The position numbers and the translations under genes were made by a program. Source: Verrucomicrobiota bacterium (lineage in GTDB: Bacteria; Verrucomicrobiota; Verrucomicrobiia; Opitutales; UBA953). Taken from it: a DNA stretch of 44,244 nt. Location of the stretch: assembly GCA_026397965.1 (NCBI GenBank), contig JAPLTU010000061.1, forward strand, positions 1-44,244, given 5' to 3'. This document shows, in pieces, positions 8,291-17,731 of the stretch (its first letter is position 1; each line of letters starts with the position of its first letter). The notes under the pieces are model-generated. The model had not been told where the DNA came from and searched no databases. It saw nothing but the letters and a program-made list of their open reading frames with translations.

Positions 8291-10386
8291 CGCGCGGGCA
8301 CTTCGGCTTCGTTCTTTACTTCGCTGACTGGCGTTTTCTTGGCCCACGCAAGGATCATGTCGCGTGCGACCGGACCGGCGGTTTTGCCACCCCAGGTGCT
8401 GGTATCGAGCTGGCCTTCGACGAGCACGCAGAAAGCGACGGCGGGATTATCCGCCGAAGCGTAACCGATGATCCAAGCAAGGTGGGCCTTCTGGCCTTTT
8501 TGGAAATATTCAGAAGTGCCGGTCTTCGCGGCGAACGCTAGGCCGGGGATCATGACGCTGCGGGCGGTACCCTCTTCGACGCAACGGTTAAGCCCAGAGC
8601 GCAGGGCGGCTAATTGCAACCCATTCAGCCCGATCGCTTCGGCACTTTGGTGTCGACCGTCGCGCCCGGGGTCGTGAATGATCGTGGGAGTGGTTCTCGT
8701 TTCTCCGCGGGCGATAGACGCGGCGACGCAGGCCATATGCAAAGGGGTGGTCAACAGGAAGCCTTGGCCGATGGCGGTGTTCGCAGTGTCGCCCCCGGTC
8801 CATGGGCCCGCCCCGATCCTCAATTTATAAGCGGTATCCGGGACGACTAGGCCACGGTTGGCGGGGAAGGGGAGTTCGGTCGCATTTTTATTATCAGCCG
8901 TTGGTGGCATCTGGAGTAAGGGGGTATCTAATCCGAAACGCCGCGCTTCCGCCGCCAAGGGTTCGATGCCGACGCCCAGACCGACTTGGTAATTCCAGAC
9001 GTTACAGGATACGGCCAACATTTTTTCAAGGTCGACTTGACCGTAACCGGCTGGGTCGTGTTCCGGGAAATCGCGGCCGCCCACACGGTAGCTTGGACCG
9101 CATTCTAAGATATCGTCCCAATCGATGACTTTATTCCGCATCCCTGCGATGGCCGTGATAACCTTGAAGGTGGAACCCGGAGGATAGAGTCCTTGGATGG
9201 AGCGATTGAGCCAGCCACCCGAGGTTTCGATCTCATCGAAATAGGTCCGCGTGACCCGGTCGGCCAGTCGGTTGGGGTTGAAAGTCGGTTGGCTAGCGAG
9301 AGCGAGGATTTCGCCAGTGTTCACGTCCAGCATGACCGCCGCCGCTGGCAGGACTTTACCTTGCGAATCTTTGATTTGAGCTAGGGCTTTCTCGGCGGCA
9401 CGTTGAATTTCGACGTCGAGAGATAAGGTGACCGCGGTGCCTTGGGTCGGATCTGATTTACGTAATAATTCTTTGTTATACCCCGCAGAGGTTTTGGTCC
9501 AGAGCTCCCAGCCGCTTAGACCGCAAAGGATTTCGTTATAAGATTCTTCGATGCCAGCGGCACCCTTTTTTCCGGTATAATGTAATTTCTGCAAGAGCTC
9601 ATTCTTTTCATCGTTTAGGCTATTGGGCGGTAGTTCATCGGTATCTTTCACATAGCCAAGGACGTGGGCGGCCAGCGTACCGTGCGGGTAGGTTCGGATG
9701 ATGTCGGAATCAAGGCGGATCGGGCCATCCACCGGGAACTGTTCGACGAAGCGAGCCACGGCCCGGACGCCTTCCTCAGGGGTGATGGATTGGTCAGCAC
9801 CCGGAAATGCTAAATCGGAAACCAAAGTGAAGGGAAGGGCACGGCGTTCGCGCAGGTGCTTTTTGAGATCATCAATCTTGACGAGCCGCTCGGTGGGAGA
9901 ATCTACCGGGTTCGATTTGACCGGTAACTTATTTTTTCTGATATTACGACTGGTCGCATCGATCACGAACCAGACTTTATCGAGCCAGCGCTGTAAGACA
10001 TTGAGGCGCGCCGAATCCTGAATTTTCTCGCGGTCGATGTGGCCGGTTTCACGGGCCTTCTCGGCGGCCAGTAACTTACGGTATTCAGCTTGGAATTCCG
10101 GTTGGAGTTCGGAGAGGTCGGCTTTGACACTCCACCGCACGCGATTTTCTACGAGCACATAACCGTTGCGATCATGGATGAGACCGCGGGCTGGAGGTTT
10201 TAGGATGATTCGTCTGCTTTGTGAGTCGGACTGTTCCTTCAGGTCGCCGGACTGCAGCCATTGCCGGACTATAAGACCGCCAGCGATGTAGATGAAGCCA
10301 CCCGAGAATAGCCAAAAAACAAAGATTAGGCGTAAGCGCTCGATGCGGGTCGAAGGAAGAACCTTTAGGTCGTTAAGCTCTCTCAT
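8287..10386 (-). CDS. mrdA: Penicillin-binding protein 2 (elongasome transpeptidase)
   Basis: Class B PBP that crosslinks peptidoglycan during cell elongation. It has an N-terminal membrane anchor at about residues 20-42. A dimerisation/pedestal domain follows, with ILKPPARGLIHDRNG near 61-75. The transpeptidase domain carries all three catalytic motifs: STFK at 405-408, SCN at 460-462 and KTG at 621-623, plus TAIGQG at 537-542. At 699 residues it is slightly longer than E. coli PBP2 (633), with extra sequence at about 100-200. It is the last gene of the mreBCD operon; its ATG overlaps the mreD stop by 4 bases. A rodA gene often follows mrdA but is not found here. Confidence 0.95.
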   Translation of the reverse strand: MRELNDLKVLPSTRIERLRLIFVFWLFSGGFIYIAGGLIVRQWLQSGDLKEQSDSQSRRIILKPPARGLIHDRNGYVLVENRVRWSVKADLSELQPEFQAEYRKLLAAEKARETGHIDREKIQDSARLNVLQRWLDKVWFVIDATSRNIRKNKLPVKSNPVDSPTERLVKIDDLKKHLRERRALPFTLVSDLAFPGADQSITPEEGVRAVARFVEQFPVDGPIRLDSDIIRTYPHGTLAAHVLGYVKDTDELPPNSLNDEKNELLQKLHYTGKKGAAGIEESYNEILCGLSGWELWTKTSAGYNKELLRKSDPTQGTAVTLSLDVEIQRAAEKALAQIKDSQGKVLPAAAVMLDVNTGEILALASQPTFNPNRLADRVTRTYFDEIETSGGWLNRSIQGLYPPGSTFKVITAIAGMRNKVIDWDDILECGPSYRVGGRDFPEHDPAGYGQVDLEKMLAVSCNVWNYQVGLGVGIEPLAAEARRFGLDTPLLQMPPTADNKNATELPFPANRGLVVPDTAYKLRIGAGPWTGGDTANTAIGQGFLLTTPLHMACVAASIARGETRTTPTIIHDPGRDGRHQSAEAIGLNGLQLAALRSGLNRCVEEGTARSVMIPGLAFAAKTGTSEYFQKGQKAHLAWIIGYASADNPAVAFCVLVEGQLDTSTWGGKTAGPVARDMILAWAKKTPVSEVKNEAEVPAR

Positions 10387-10907
10387 GGCGTTTCATTAGC
10401 CAAGGGGGCATTGATGTAATCCAGGGCCGCAATCTGACTGAGCGAGAGGGGCCAGAATAAAATAAGAGTCACCAGGGCTGAGGCGATTAGCTGAAGGAGA
10501 AGTTGGGGCAGGAAGTCGCCGAGATTGCGGAAGCTCAGCTGACCCAGGGTAAGGGCCACGGCGCTGAACCAGAGGGTGGTGGCGGCAAGGTTGACGAGGA
10601 GCGATGCGCGCAGAAGCCGCGGGGCGCTGCGGAGCAGTGGCTTATTGCTGGTAAGGAAGATGGCGGCGGCGACCAATGCCAGAGCGAGGATGCCGTCCGG
10701 GATGGGCCTGCGAGCTTCGAAGAGAAAACCTACGCACCCCGAAAACAGAACGGCTTGCCAGCGTCGTAGTCGGCTGCAGGGCAGCACGATGGCAGCACCC
10801 GAAATAAAAACGTTTAATCCCCAGGGGGCCGTCCAATCCGACATCAAGTCCGCCGCGAAAAGCCAAGGGTAAGTCGCCAACAAGATGATGAGCCAGGACC
10901 AACTCAT
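10383..10907 (-). CDS. mreD: Rod shape-determining protein MreD
   Basis: A 174-residue, very hydrophobic protein with about five membrane segments. It starts at the first residues (MSWSWLIILLATYPWLFA) and ends with LALVTLILFWPLSLSQIAAL-like helices. MreD proteins diverge strongly, so the identification rests mainly on size, topology and position between mreC (2 bases upstream) and PBP2 (4-base overlap). In the elongasome it links MreC and the RodA/PBP2 synthase in the inner membrane. Confidence 0.82.
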   Translation of the reverse strand: MSWSWLIILLATYPWLFAADLMSDWTAPWGLNVFISGAAIVLPCSRLRRWQAVLFSGCVGFLFEARRPIPDGILALALVAAAIFLTSNKPLLRSAPRLLRASLLVNLAATTLWFSAVALTLGQLSFRNLGDFLPQLLLQLIASALVTLILFWPLSLSQIAALDYINAPLANETP

Positions 10908-10909
10908 GC

Positions 10910-11791
10910 CTATTGAAAATCCTCGTAACGTTTTTCGAGCAGAATTTCACCCGCGGCGGGATGAATCGGAACAAGGACGGAGACTTCCTGCAGTGAAAAG
11001 AGGTTTCGGCTGGGCTGAAGGGTGCCTTCCTTGAAGTTACCTTCTTGAGTCGTGCGGATATTCGCATCGAGTGTGCCGATGATCAGACCGGCCGGAAAGA
11101 CGCCGCCCATGCCCGTGGTAACTACTTTGGGGCTTTGCCCTGCGGATGGGAGGTAGTCCATAGGGATGACGGCGATTTTTGCCCGAGCTGTCCCGAGTGA
11201 ATTGGCGGGCAAGCCGCTGACCAAGACAATCCGGCCTTGTTCATCGCCCTCAAGGTAGGCGGTGCAACGGAAGTTCGGGCTGGTTACCAGGTCCACTTCG
11301 CAGGTGTTGAGATGCACCAGGGAAACTTTTCCAATCACCCGGTCGGAAAAAACCACGGGACAGCCTGGGCGAACGCCGTCGCTACGACCTTTGCGGAGGA
11401 CGATGCGATGCCACCAAGAAGTACTGTCGCGCGATGCAACGCGGGCGACGATGGTCAAGAATTCTCTGGGAGCGGCGTAGCGCGCGAGTTCGCGTAAGCG
11501 GATGTTCTCCTGGCGAATATCTTCGAGGGTGCGGACCTTGAGCTCGAGGGCCGCATTGATGCGGGCGAGGTCGCGGGAGGCCGCGGCCAATTCTTCGGCA
11601 CTCTTACTTTTAAGTTCCCAGAAACGGGCGAGGTCTCGTCCTTTCGCGACGAGGTGCAGGGCCGGAGCTTGGAACTCGACGAACGCCTCTCGGGTCCCCA
11701 TGCGAACGAAACTCGGCGACATAATCCATATCGCCACAAATACGAAAAATGCGACGTAAGATGCCTTCGCGCCTTGACGGTTTTTATCCAT
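10910..11791 (-). CDS. mreC: Rod shape-determining protein MreC
   Basis: Periplasmic scaffold of the elongasome, anchored in the inner membrane. One N-terminal membrane segment (about residues 11-26, ASYVAFFVFVAIWIM) is followed by a coiled coil at about 55-105 rich in A, E, L and R. Then comes the MreC beta-barrel region with the typical phrases ARVASRDSTSWWHRIVL, GCPVVFSDRVIGKVS and VVTTGMGGVFPAGLIIG. The length (293) is normal. It lies 20 bases after mreB and 2 bases before mreD. The C-terminus (EKRYEDFQ) is shorter than in proteobacteria, as in many non-proteobacterial MreCs. Confidence 0.93.
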   Translation of the reverse strand: MDKNRQGAKASYVAFFVFVAIWIMSPSFVRMGTREAFVEFQAPALHLVAKGRDLARFWELKSKSAEELAAASRDLARINAALELKVRTLEDIRQENIRLRELARYAAPREFLTIVARVASRDSTSWWHRIVLRKGRSDGVRPGCPVVFSDRVIGKVSLVHLNTCEVDLVTSPNFRCTAYLEGDEQGRIVLVSGLPANSLGTARAKIAVIPMDYLPSAGQSPKVVTTGMGGVFPAGLIIGTLDANIRTTQEGNFKEGTLQPSRNLFSLQEVSVLVPIHPAAGEILLEKRYEDFQ

Positions 11792-11811
11792 GGCGGGTAA
11801 GCCCGCGGTGC

Positions 11812-12828
11812 TTATTCTCGGCCGCTCCAGCGCGAGGAGTTGGCGAGGATTTTACCGGTACCGTTGACCACCGCGCAAAGAGGGTCTTCTGCGACCATGA
11901 CGGGGACGCCAGCGGCTTCGGAGATGGCACGATCGATACCGCGAATCAGGGCACCACCACCGGCGACAACGATGCCGCTGAGGTAGATATCACCCGATAA
12001 CTCAGGGGGAATCCGTTCTAGCGAGCCTTTGACTGCTTCGATGATTTGGTTGATGTTATCCATCATGGCTTCGCGGACTTCTTGAGAGGTCAGGTGAAGA
12101 GAACGGGGCAGCCCGGTGACGGAGTCGCGACCCCGAACTTCATAGGTGAGTTCTTGTTCCAGCGCGTACGCCGACCCGATCTTTATCTTAATTTCTTCCG
12201 CGGTGCGTTCGCCGATAAGCAGGTTGTAAGAATTTTTAATATACTTGGTGATGGAGGTATCAAATTCGTCGCCGCCGACCCGGATAGAGCGCGCGTGCAC
12301 GATGCCGCCCAGGGAGAGCACGGCGACTTCGGTCGTACCGCCGCCAATGTCGACAATCATCGAGCCGGTAGGTTCTTCGACCGGTAAGCCGACACCGATC
12401 GCAGAAGCGACGGGCTCAGGAATCGTGATCACATCGTCAGCCCCGGCGCGATAGGCCGAATCCATGACAGCCCGACGCTCAACGGCGGTGATGCCATAAG
12501 GAACGGCCACGACGACGGTCAAGTTGGTGAAAAGGGATTTTCGAGCCACTTTACCGATGAAGTAGCGGAGCATGTGCTCGCTGATTTCGAAGTCAGCGAT
12601 GACGCCGTCTTTCATCGGGCGAAGGGCTTGGATATCTACCGGGGTCCGGCCCAACATCATTTTGGCCTCGTTGCCGACCGCAATGGGTTTGCGGGTGCTG
12701 GTGCGGATGGCGACGACGCTGGGCTCACGAAGGACGACCCCGCGGTCTTTTAAAAAGACGAGCGTGTTGGCGGTGCCAAGGTCGATACCAATGGCTTGGG
12801 TAAATAGCCCGGGGAAGCGCTTAAACAT
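11812..12828 (-). CDS. mreB: Rod shape-determining actin homologue MreB
   Basis: Cytoplasmic ATP-dependent filament that directs lateral wall synthesis. The actin-fold signatures are phosphate-1 GIDLGTANT (14-22), phosphate-2 DIGGGTTEVAV (160-170), and the adenosine motif VVAGGGALIRGID near 287-299. The text VVVAVPYGITAVERRA is also characteristic. At 338 residues it is of standard size. It is the first gene of mreB-mreC-mreD-PBP2, and its upstream region contains an 8-bp inverted repeat (12901-12943). The presence of the full operon predicts a rod-shaped or elongating cell with conventional peptidoglycan. Confidence 0.98.
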   Translation of the reverse strand: MFKRFPGLFTQAIGIDLGTANTLVFLKDRGVVLREPSVVAIRTSTRKPIAVGNEAKMMLGRTPVDIQALRPMKDGVIADFEISEHMLRYFIGKVARKSLFTNLTVVVAVPYGITAVERRAVMDSAYRAGADDVITIPEPVASAIGVGLPVEEPTGSMIVDIGGGTTEVAVLSLGGIVHARSIRVGGDEFDTSITKYIKNSYNLLIGERTAEEIKIKIGSAYALEQELTYEVRGRDSVTGLPRSLHLTSQEVREAMMDNINQIIEAVKGSLERIPPELSGDIYLSGIVVAGGGALIRGIDRAISEAAGVPVMVAEDPLCAVVNGTGKILANSSRWSGRE

Positions 12829-13033
12829 CAGGGTCGTTTGGGTTTCCTTGATGAACCTCGGATTGGCGGGGGAGTCAAAAGTAAAGTGAGGTCAGCCGTC
12901 GCCTATCTTCCGTCATAAGATTCATAGAACCAGAGAGATAGGCTGGGAGCGCAGTCAGGGATTGGCGTCCCCGCGGCGGGTTGTCGCTTGCTCAATCAAA
13001 GGGGATGACTAAAAAACGCTCACCCCAACCCCC
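12829..13033. promoter_or_regulatory. Divergent promoter region mreB / Gfo-Idh oxidoreductase
   Basis: About 205 bases separate two divergent genes. The region contains the inverted repeat at 12901-12943 and, closer to the plus-strand gene, the 13-mer TTGTCGCTTGCTC at 12981-12993, which recurs upstream of trpB. Exact start points of transcription cannot be fixed by eye. Confidence 0.4.
12901..12943. repeat. 8-bp inverted repeat upstream of mreB
   Basis: GCCTATCT (12901-12908) and AGATAGGC (12936-12943) are perfect reverse complements separated by 27 bases. As the flanking genes diverge it cannot be a shared terminator. It is either an operator pair or a hairpin in the mreB leader. Confidence 0.45.
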
Positions 13034-14413
13034 ATGACACCCCCGCTCAATCGTCGCGATTTCCTTAAATCAGCCGGCATGGCTTCGGCCGCTTTTGCCG
13101 TCGCCCGCCCTTGGCTTAATTCTTCCGCTCGGACGGTCTCCCCGAACGAGAAGTTGAACATCGCCGCCATCGGCTTCGGTGGCGTCGGGGGGAGTAATGT
13201 CCGCAATTCGGCCGAGGAAAATATCGTCGCCCTCTGCGACCTGGATTTAAAGCGCTGCGCCAGCACGATCAAGTTGCACCCCAAAGCCGCGCTCTTTACC
13301 GACTTCCGCGAGATGCTGGAGAAGCAGAAAGATATCGATGCGGTCATCATCGCCACGCCGGACCACTCCCACGCTTATATCGCCATGGAATGCATGCGGG
13401 CGGGTAAGCATGTTTACGTTCAGAAGCCAATTGCTCATTCCGTTTTCGAGGCCCGCACGCTCACCGAAGCTGCCCGGAAATATAAGGTTGTTTCGCAGAT
13501 GGGCAATCAAGGCCACTCCGGCGAAGGGATCCGTCAGACGACCGAATGGATTGCCGCTGGGTTGATTGGTCAGGTTCGCGAGGTGCATGCTTGGACGAAC
13601 CGTCCGATCTGGCCGCAGAGTTCGGAAATGGAACGGCCGAAGGATGTGCAATCGCCTCCCGAAGGGATGGATTGGAATAGGTGGATTGGTCCTGCCCCGG
13701 CGCGCCCGTTCAACAGTGTTTATCATCCAGGCAAATGGCGCGCCTGGTGCGATTTCGGTACCGGCTCCTTAGGTGACATGGGTTGCCATATCATCGACCC
13801 GATTTTCATGGCATTGAAGCTACGTTATCCAACGAGCGTCGAAGGCAATGTCTCGACTGTCTACGAGACCTTTGGTCACGAAACCAAGAGCAAGAACGAG
13901 TGTTATCCGCGGTCCTCGATTGCGCGTTTCAAGTTCCCCGCTCGCGAAGGCTTGGTCCCCGTCGAACTTACTTGGTGGGACGGCGGGCTGATGCCTTCCC
14001 GCCCGGATGAGTTGGAAGAAGAAGACTCCTTTGGCGACCATAATGGTGGCTGTTTGTTCATCGGCGATAAGGCGAAAATCGTTTGCGGATGTTACGGTGA
14101 AAAACCTCGAATCTTAAATGCCGACTTGCGGCAGGAAGCTAAGAAACTCGCTAAGACGATTCCCCGTATTCTTGGGGGCAGTACCGGACACGAGAAGGAT
14201 TGGATCCGCGCCTGTAAGGGCGGTGAAGCCGCTTCGTCGAATTTTGATTATTCGGGTCCTTTATCGGAAATGGTACTCATGGGTAACTTAGCGATTCGTT
14301 ACCCTGATCGTAAACTTCTCTGGGATGGCGAAAAAATGGAAGTCACCAATGATAAGGCCGCAAACGCCTATGTGCGTCGTCAATATCGCGAAGGCTTCGG
14401 TTTAGGCGCTTAA
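13034..14413 (+). CDS. Tat-exported Gfo/Idh/MocA-family oxidoreductase
   Basis: The N-terminus carries a twin-arginine signal, NRRDFLKSAG at residues 6-15, followed by an alanine-rich stretch, so the folded protein is exported with its cofactor. A Rossmann fold follows (LNIAAIGFGGVGGSN, about 40-54), then ATPDHSHAYIAMECMRAGKHVYVQKPIAHS. The family EKP motif appears as QKP, as is common in PVC bacteria. The second half contains the substrate-domain phrase GSLGDMGCHIIDP. The 459-residue length is typical of exported PVC members. The substrate is unknown; relatives act on sugars, inositols or glycosides. It stands alone on the plus strand and is followed by a strong terminator. Confidence 0.9.
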   Translation: MTPPLNRRDFLKSAGMASAAFAVARPWLNSSARTVSPNEKLNIAAIGFGGVGGSNVRNSAEENIVALCDLDLKRCASTIKLHPKAALFTDFREMLEKQKDIDAVIIATPDHSHAYIAMECMRAGKHVYVQKPIAHSVFEARTLTEAARKYKVVSQMGNQGHSGEGIRQTTEWIAAGLIGQVREVHAWTNRPIWPQSSEMERPKDVQSPPEGMDWNRWIGPAPARPFNSVYHPGKWRAWCDFGTGSLGDMGCHIIDPIFMALKLRYPTSVEGNVSTVYETFGHETKSKNECYPRSSIARFKFPAREGLVPVELTWWDGGLMPSRPDELEEEDSFGDHNGGCLFIGDKAKIVCGCYGEKPRILNADLRQEAKKLAKTIPRILGGSTGHEKDWIRACKGGEAASSNFDYSGPLSEMVLMGNLAIRYPDRKLLWDGEKMEVTNDKAANAYVRRQYREGFGLGA

Positions 14414-14432
14414 TTTAACGCCACACCGTTTT

Positions 14433-14473
14433 CATGCCTCTGGCGCTTATGCGCTTAGGGGCATGTTTTGTTT
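14433..14473 (+). terminator. Rho-independent terminator
   Basis: CATGCCTCT (14433-14441) pairs with AGGGGCATG (14457-14465) with one G-T wobble. Inside, GCGC pairs with GCGC around a TTAT tetraloop. TTTTGTTT follows. It ends the plus-strand oxidoreductase transcript. The opposite strand lacks the T-tract, so it is unlikely to stop the convergent uppP transcript efficiently. Confidence 0.9.
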
Positions 14474-15440
14474 AGAGCTTATAGCCTAAAGCCAGAGCGA
14501 GCAGAATGGCGCCGCCGAGCACGATGCGATACCACGCAAACGGCCCCATGCCACGACGTGAAACGAAACCGACCATCCATTTCACGGCGATGAAGGCGGT
14601 CACGGCCGCGACGATGAGGCCGAGGCTCGCCGGTCCGGCAGGATAGACTTTCCCTAAGGCAGGTCCGAGTGACCACATCTTGTAGGCGGAGGCGGCGGTG
14701 AGGGTGATGAGGCCGACGAGGAAGGAGAATTCGGTGGCCGCCGGATTTGAAAGTCCGGCCAAGCGTCCGCCGAGGATGGTCGATAGCGAGCGGCTGGTGC
14801 CAGGAATGAGTGCGAAACATTGACAGAGGCCGATGGTCAACGCCTGGCGAAGTTTGATTTCGGCGACTTCTTTTTCGTTGAAGTCGATCTTAGGCAGAAG
14901 TCGCTCTGCGCCCAGGATGATGACTCCGCCGATCATTAAGGCACCAGCGACGACTTCTACCGAGAATAAATACTTACCGATGGCATCTTTAAAAAACAGG
15001 CCAAGCAGGGCGGAGGGAAAAAACGCGATGAGGAGCGCTAGAGTCAGCCGTAGGGCGGCGCGTTCTCCGCGTAACAGTCCGACGATGACGCTGCGAACAC
15101 GTCCGAAAAAGACAACTAAGACCGCGGCGATAGCGCCTACCTGGATGATCACGATGTAATCGTCCGCGACCCGGTCTTGCGAGATGGGGCGGCCTTTGCG
15201 GTCGCTGACATCGCTAACCATTATATTCTTATCATGGGGCACATTCATCAGCCGGTCGCTGATAATCATGTGACCGGTGGAACTGACTGGCAGGAATTCG
15301 GTCACGCCTTCGACGGTGCCCGTGATCAAAGCGCGTTGATAGGTGAAGCTGGCCTGAGTCTCGGCAGGTGTTTCGGTCTGTCCGGCCGCAAACGCGTTGA
15401 ATCCCGTGAGGAAGAGGAGGGCACAGGCGATGCAACGCAT
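14472..15440 (-). CDS. uppP: Undecaprenyl-diphosphatase UppP/BacA
   Basis: Dephosphorylates undecaprenyl pyrophosphate to recycle the lipid carrier for peptidoglycan and other envelope polymers; an integral membrane protein. Both active-site blocks are present: [17 protein letters not shown] (41-57) and PGTSRS (213-218) with the catalytic Arg. At 322 residues it is about 50 longer than the usual ~270. The N-terminus adds a signal-peptide-like segment ([16 protein letters not shown], 5-20) and a polar linker, and there is an extra hydrophilic loop at about 66-93. The ATG at 15440 is the only start that keeps the signal-like segment. It is divergent to trpB. Confidence 0.95.
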   Translation of the reverse strand: MRCIACALLFLTGFNAFAAGQTETPAETQASFTYQRALITGTVEGVTEFLPVSSTGHMIISDRLMNVPHDKNIMVSDVSDRKGRPISQDRVADDYIVIIQVGAIAAVLVVFFGRVRSVIVGLLRGERAALRLTLALLIAFFPSALLGLFFKDAIGKYLFSVEVVAGALMIGGVIILGAERLLPKIDFNEKEVAEIKLRQALTIGLCQCFALIPGTSRSLSTILGGRLAGLSNPAATEFSFLVGLITLTAASAYKMWSLGPALGKVYPAGPASLGLIVAAVTAFIAVKWMVGFVSRRGMGPFAWYRIVLGGAILLALALGYKL

Positions 15441-15540
15441 GAGTCTGAATTGTCTGAATGGTTGGCTTTCCGCAAGCCTGTGCCGAACTTCCCTTGTCGC
15501 TTGCTCTCGGGTTATCTTCTCGCTTTATGGGATTATTCTT
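15441..15540. promoter_or_regulatory. Divergent promoter region uppP / trpB
   Basis: A 100-base gap between divergent starts. On the plus strand the 13-mer TTGTCGCTTGCTC (15494-15506) lies 47 bases before the trpB ATG, matching its position 53 bases before the gene at 13034. It may belong to a shared promoter or activator element. No trp attenuator-like leader is visible. Confidence 0.35.
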
Positions 15541-16776
15541 ATGTCGGCCTCCAGCCTTATTCCGACCACCGAGCCACGTTTTCAGGTTCCTGACGTCCAT
15601 GGACGCTTTGGGCAATTCGGAGGCATGTATGTACCCGAAACGTTGATGACGGCTTTGCTGGACCTGACCAAGGCCTACGACGAGGCCCGACGCGATTCGG
15701 CCTACCAGCAGGCTTTCGCCGACATGCTGAGAGATTACGCCGGACGTCCGACCGGACTCACCTTTGCCGAGTCGCTGACCAAGCACGCCGGCGGCGCTCG
15801 TATCTACCTTAAGCGCGAGGACATGCTCCACACGGGGGCCCACAAGATCAATAATGTCATAGGTCAGGCCCTGCTCGCTATCCGCATGGGCAAGAAGCGC
15901 ATCATCGCCGAGACCGGTGCCGGTCAGCATGGCACCGCAACGGCCGCCGTCTGCGCCCGATTTGGTCTGAAGTGCGTCATTTATATGGGGGCGACGGACA
16001 TGGAGCGTCAGGCGCTCAACGTCTACCGCATGCGCCTGATGGGCTCCGAGGTCCGGGGCGTCGAAGCAGGTCAACGGACCCTCAAGGAGGCCGTGAACGA
16101 AGCCATGCGCGATTGGGTCACGAACGTCCAAGATACGCATTACATTTTGGGGACGGCCTATGGCTCGCACCCGTATCCCATGATGGTTCGCGATTTCCAT
16201 CGCATTATCTCTATCGAGTCCAAGCAGCAAATACTGCGCGCCGAAGGCCGTCTGCCCGATGCTATCGTCGCCTGCGTCGGTGGCGGCTCCAACGCCATTG
16301 GCGCCTTCTTTGAGTTCCTTGACGAACCAAGCGTCCGCCTCATCGGCGTCGAAGCCGGCGGCCGCTCCATCAGTAAGGGAGAACACGCCGCGCGTTTCGC
16401 CGGAGGACGACTCGGCGTCCTGCAAGGTTGCATGACGAACATCCTCATGGACAAAGAAGGGCAGATTGAAGGAACGCATTCCGTCTCCGCTGGCCTGGAT
16501 TATGCCGCCGTGGGCCCCGAGCACTCTTATTACCGCGAAAAGGGTCGCATAGATTACGCTTACGCCAACGACACCGAATGCCTCGAAGCCTTCCAGCTGC
16601 TCTCGAACAAAGAAGGAATCATTCCGGCCCTCGAGACCAGTCACGCCGTCGCCCATGGCGTAAAACTCGCGGCATCCTTGCCGAAGGAGCAGGTTGTAAT
16701 CATCAATCTTTCGGGACGTGGTGATAAGGACGTATTTAGTGCTGCGCGTGCCCTGGGGACCGAGATAAAGCTCTGA
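15541..16776 (+). CDS. trpB: Tryptophan synthase beta chain
   Basis: PLP enzyme that joins indole and serine to form tryptophan. The start [10 protein letters not shown] is chosen because the frame upstream to 15397 would overlap uppP and shows no family similarity. Signatures: [15 protein letters not shown], the PLP lysine in HTGAHKINN (Lys102), [13 protein letters not shown], and the phosphate-binding GGGSNA. The 411-residue length is standard. trpA is not nearby, so the complex partner is encoded elsewhere. It is followed after 2 bases by yicC, giving a trpB-yicC pair that is probably only loosely related in function. Confidence 0.96.
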   Translation: MSASSLIPTTEPRFQVPDVHGRFGQFGGMYVPETLMTALLDLTKAYDEARRDSAYQQAFADMLRDYAGRPTGLTFAESLTKHAGGARIYLKREDMLHTGAHKINNVIGQALLAIRMGKKRIIAETGAGQHGTATAAVCARFGLKCVIYMGATDMERQALNVYRMRLMGSEVRGVEAGQRTLKEAVNEAMRDWVTNVQDTHYILGTAYGSHPYPMMVRDFHRIISIESKQQILRAEGRLPDAIVACVGGGSNAIGAFFEFLDEPSVRLIGVEAGGRSISKGEHAARFAGGRLGVLQGCMTNILMDKEGQIEGTHSVSAGLDYAAVGPEHSYYREKGRIDYAYANDTECLEAFQLLSNKEGIIPALETSHAVAHGVKLAASLPKEQVVIINLSGRGDKDVFSAARALGTEIKL

Positions 16777-16778
16777 TC

Positions 16779-17660
16779 ATGGGCGCCTCTTCCATGACCG
16801 GCTTCGGCCGGGCGGAGCTTAATCTGCCAGGCGTTAGGCTCTCTGTAGAGATTGCCTCGGTTAATCAAAAGAACTTACAGGTCGCGATCTATGGGCCGGA
16901 TGTGTGGTCGGGCTTGGAAGCAGTCGCCTCCGCTTGGATTCGCGCTCGCCTACAACGTGGTAAGGTGACGGCACGTGTGACCCAATCGACGCCAACTGCG
17001 GTCACCGATAAACTCTGGGATGCGGAAGCAACCAAGCGTTCCTTTAAGGAACTCGAACATTTAGCCCAATCCATCGGCGTATCCTGTGTCCCCCCCTCGC
17101 TTGATTTGGTGCTTAAACTGGCAGAAGCACGACGTGGTAATCAAGCTATCCTGCCTGATTTTGCGGTTGTTGAAGCGCAGGTTTGCCTCGCTTTTGATGC
17201 AGCGCTGAATGCAATTTTGAAGATGAGAGCAGAAGAGGGGAGGGCTTTGTCCATCGATTTACAAAGGCGAATTGCTGCGATTGAAAAGATGGTATTGGAG
17301 ATGATGGATACCGAGCGCCTCGGGCCCGTCCGCCATCGTGACGCACTCCTGAGGCGACTCAAAGAAGCAGGGTTGTCCATTGATGTGGCCGACGACCGGG
17401 TATTGAAGGAACTGGCTCTTTTTGCCGACCGGTCTGACATAACCGAAGAAATCGTTCGTCTTAAGAGTCACGTTTCTCAGTTCAAAGCTGAGCTCGAGAG
17501 TCCTAATTGCGGTCGAAAACTCGATTTTCTCGTCCAGGAACTCCTTCGTGAGGTTAATACAATCGGAAGCAAAGCCTCTGAAATCCTGACAACTAAGCTG
17601 GTTTTAGAGGTTAAAACCGAAATTGAGCGTATTCGGGAGCAGGTCCAAAATCTGGAATAA
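16779..17660 (+). CDS. yicC: YicC/YloC-family endoribonuclease
   Basis: The N-terminus SSMTGFGRAELNL is the family hallmark, and the C-terminal DUF1732 block ends in REVNTIGSKA followed by a helical tail, as in E. coli YicC (287 residues; here 293). Characterised members are stress-linked endoribonucleases. The start could also be Met6 (MTGFGRA), since most relatives begin there. It follows trpB after 2 bases and is followed after 71 bases by the HU-type gene. Gmk and RpoZ genes often neighbour yicC but are absent here. Confidence 0.93.
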   Translation: MGASSMTGFGRAELNLPGVRLSVEIASVNQKNLQVAIYGPDVWSGLEAVASAWIRARLQRGKVTARVTQSTPTAVTDKLWDAEATKRSFKELEHLAQSIGVSCVPPSLDLVLKLAEARRGNQAILPDFAVVEAQVCLAFDAALNAILKMRAEEGRALSIDLQRRIAAIEKMVLEMMDTERLGPVRHRDALLRRLKEAGLSIDVADDRVLKELALFADRSDITEEIVRLKSHVSQFKAELESPNCGRKLDFLVQELLREVNTIGSKASEILTTKLVLEVKTEIERIREQVQNLE

Positions 17661-17731
17661 GGTTTTTGGGGTGTGCTATTGCCACCTTGGCTTTCCCATG
17701 CCTTTGTCTATCAACACTTACGCATCTGGCC

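Noticed and set aside
15232-16656. 474-codon open frame antisense to uppP start and trpB
   Set aside because: It overlaps trpB, which has full family motifs. The frame is open only because of trpB's C- and G-ending codons, and its translation matches nothing recognisable.
17666-17731. N-terminal extension of the HU-type gene
   Set aside because: The 22 extra residues do not resemble HU or IHF, whose conserved start begins at the ATG at 17732.
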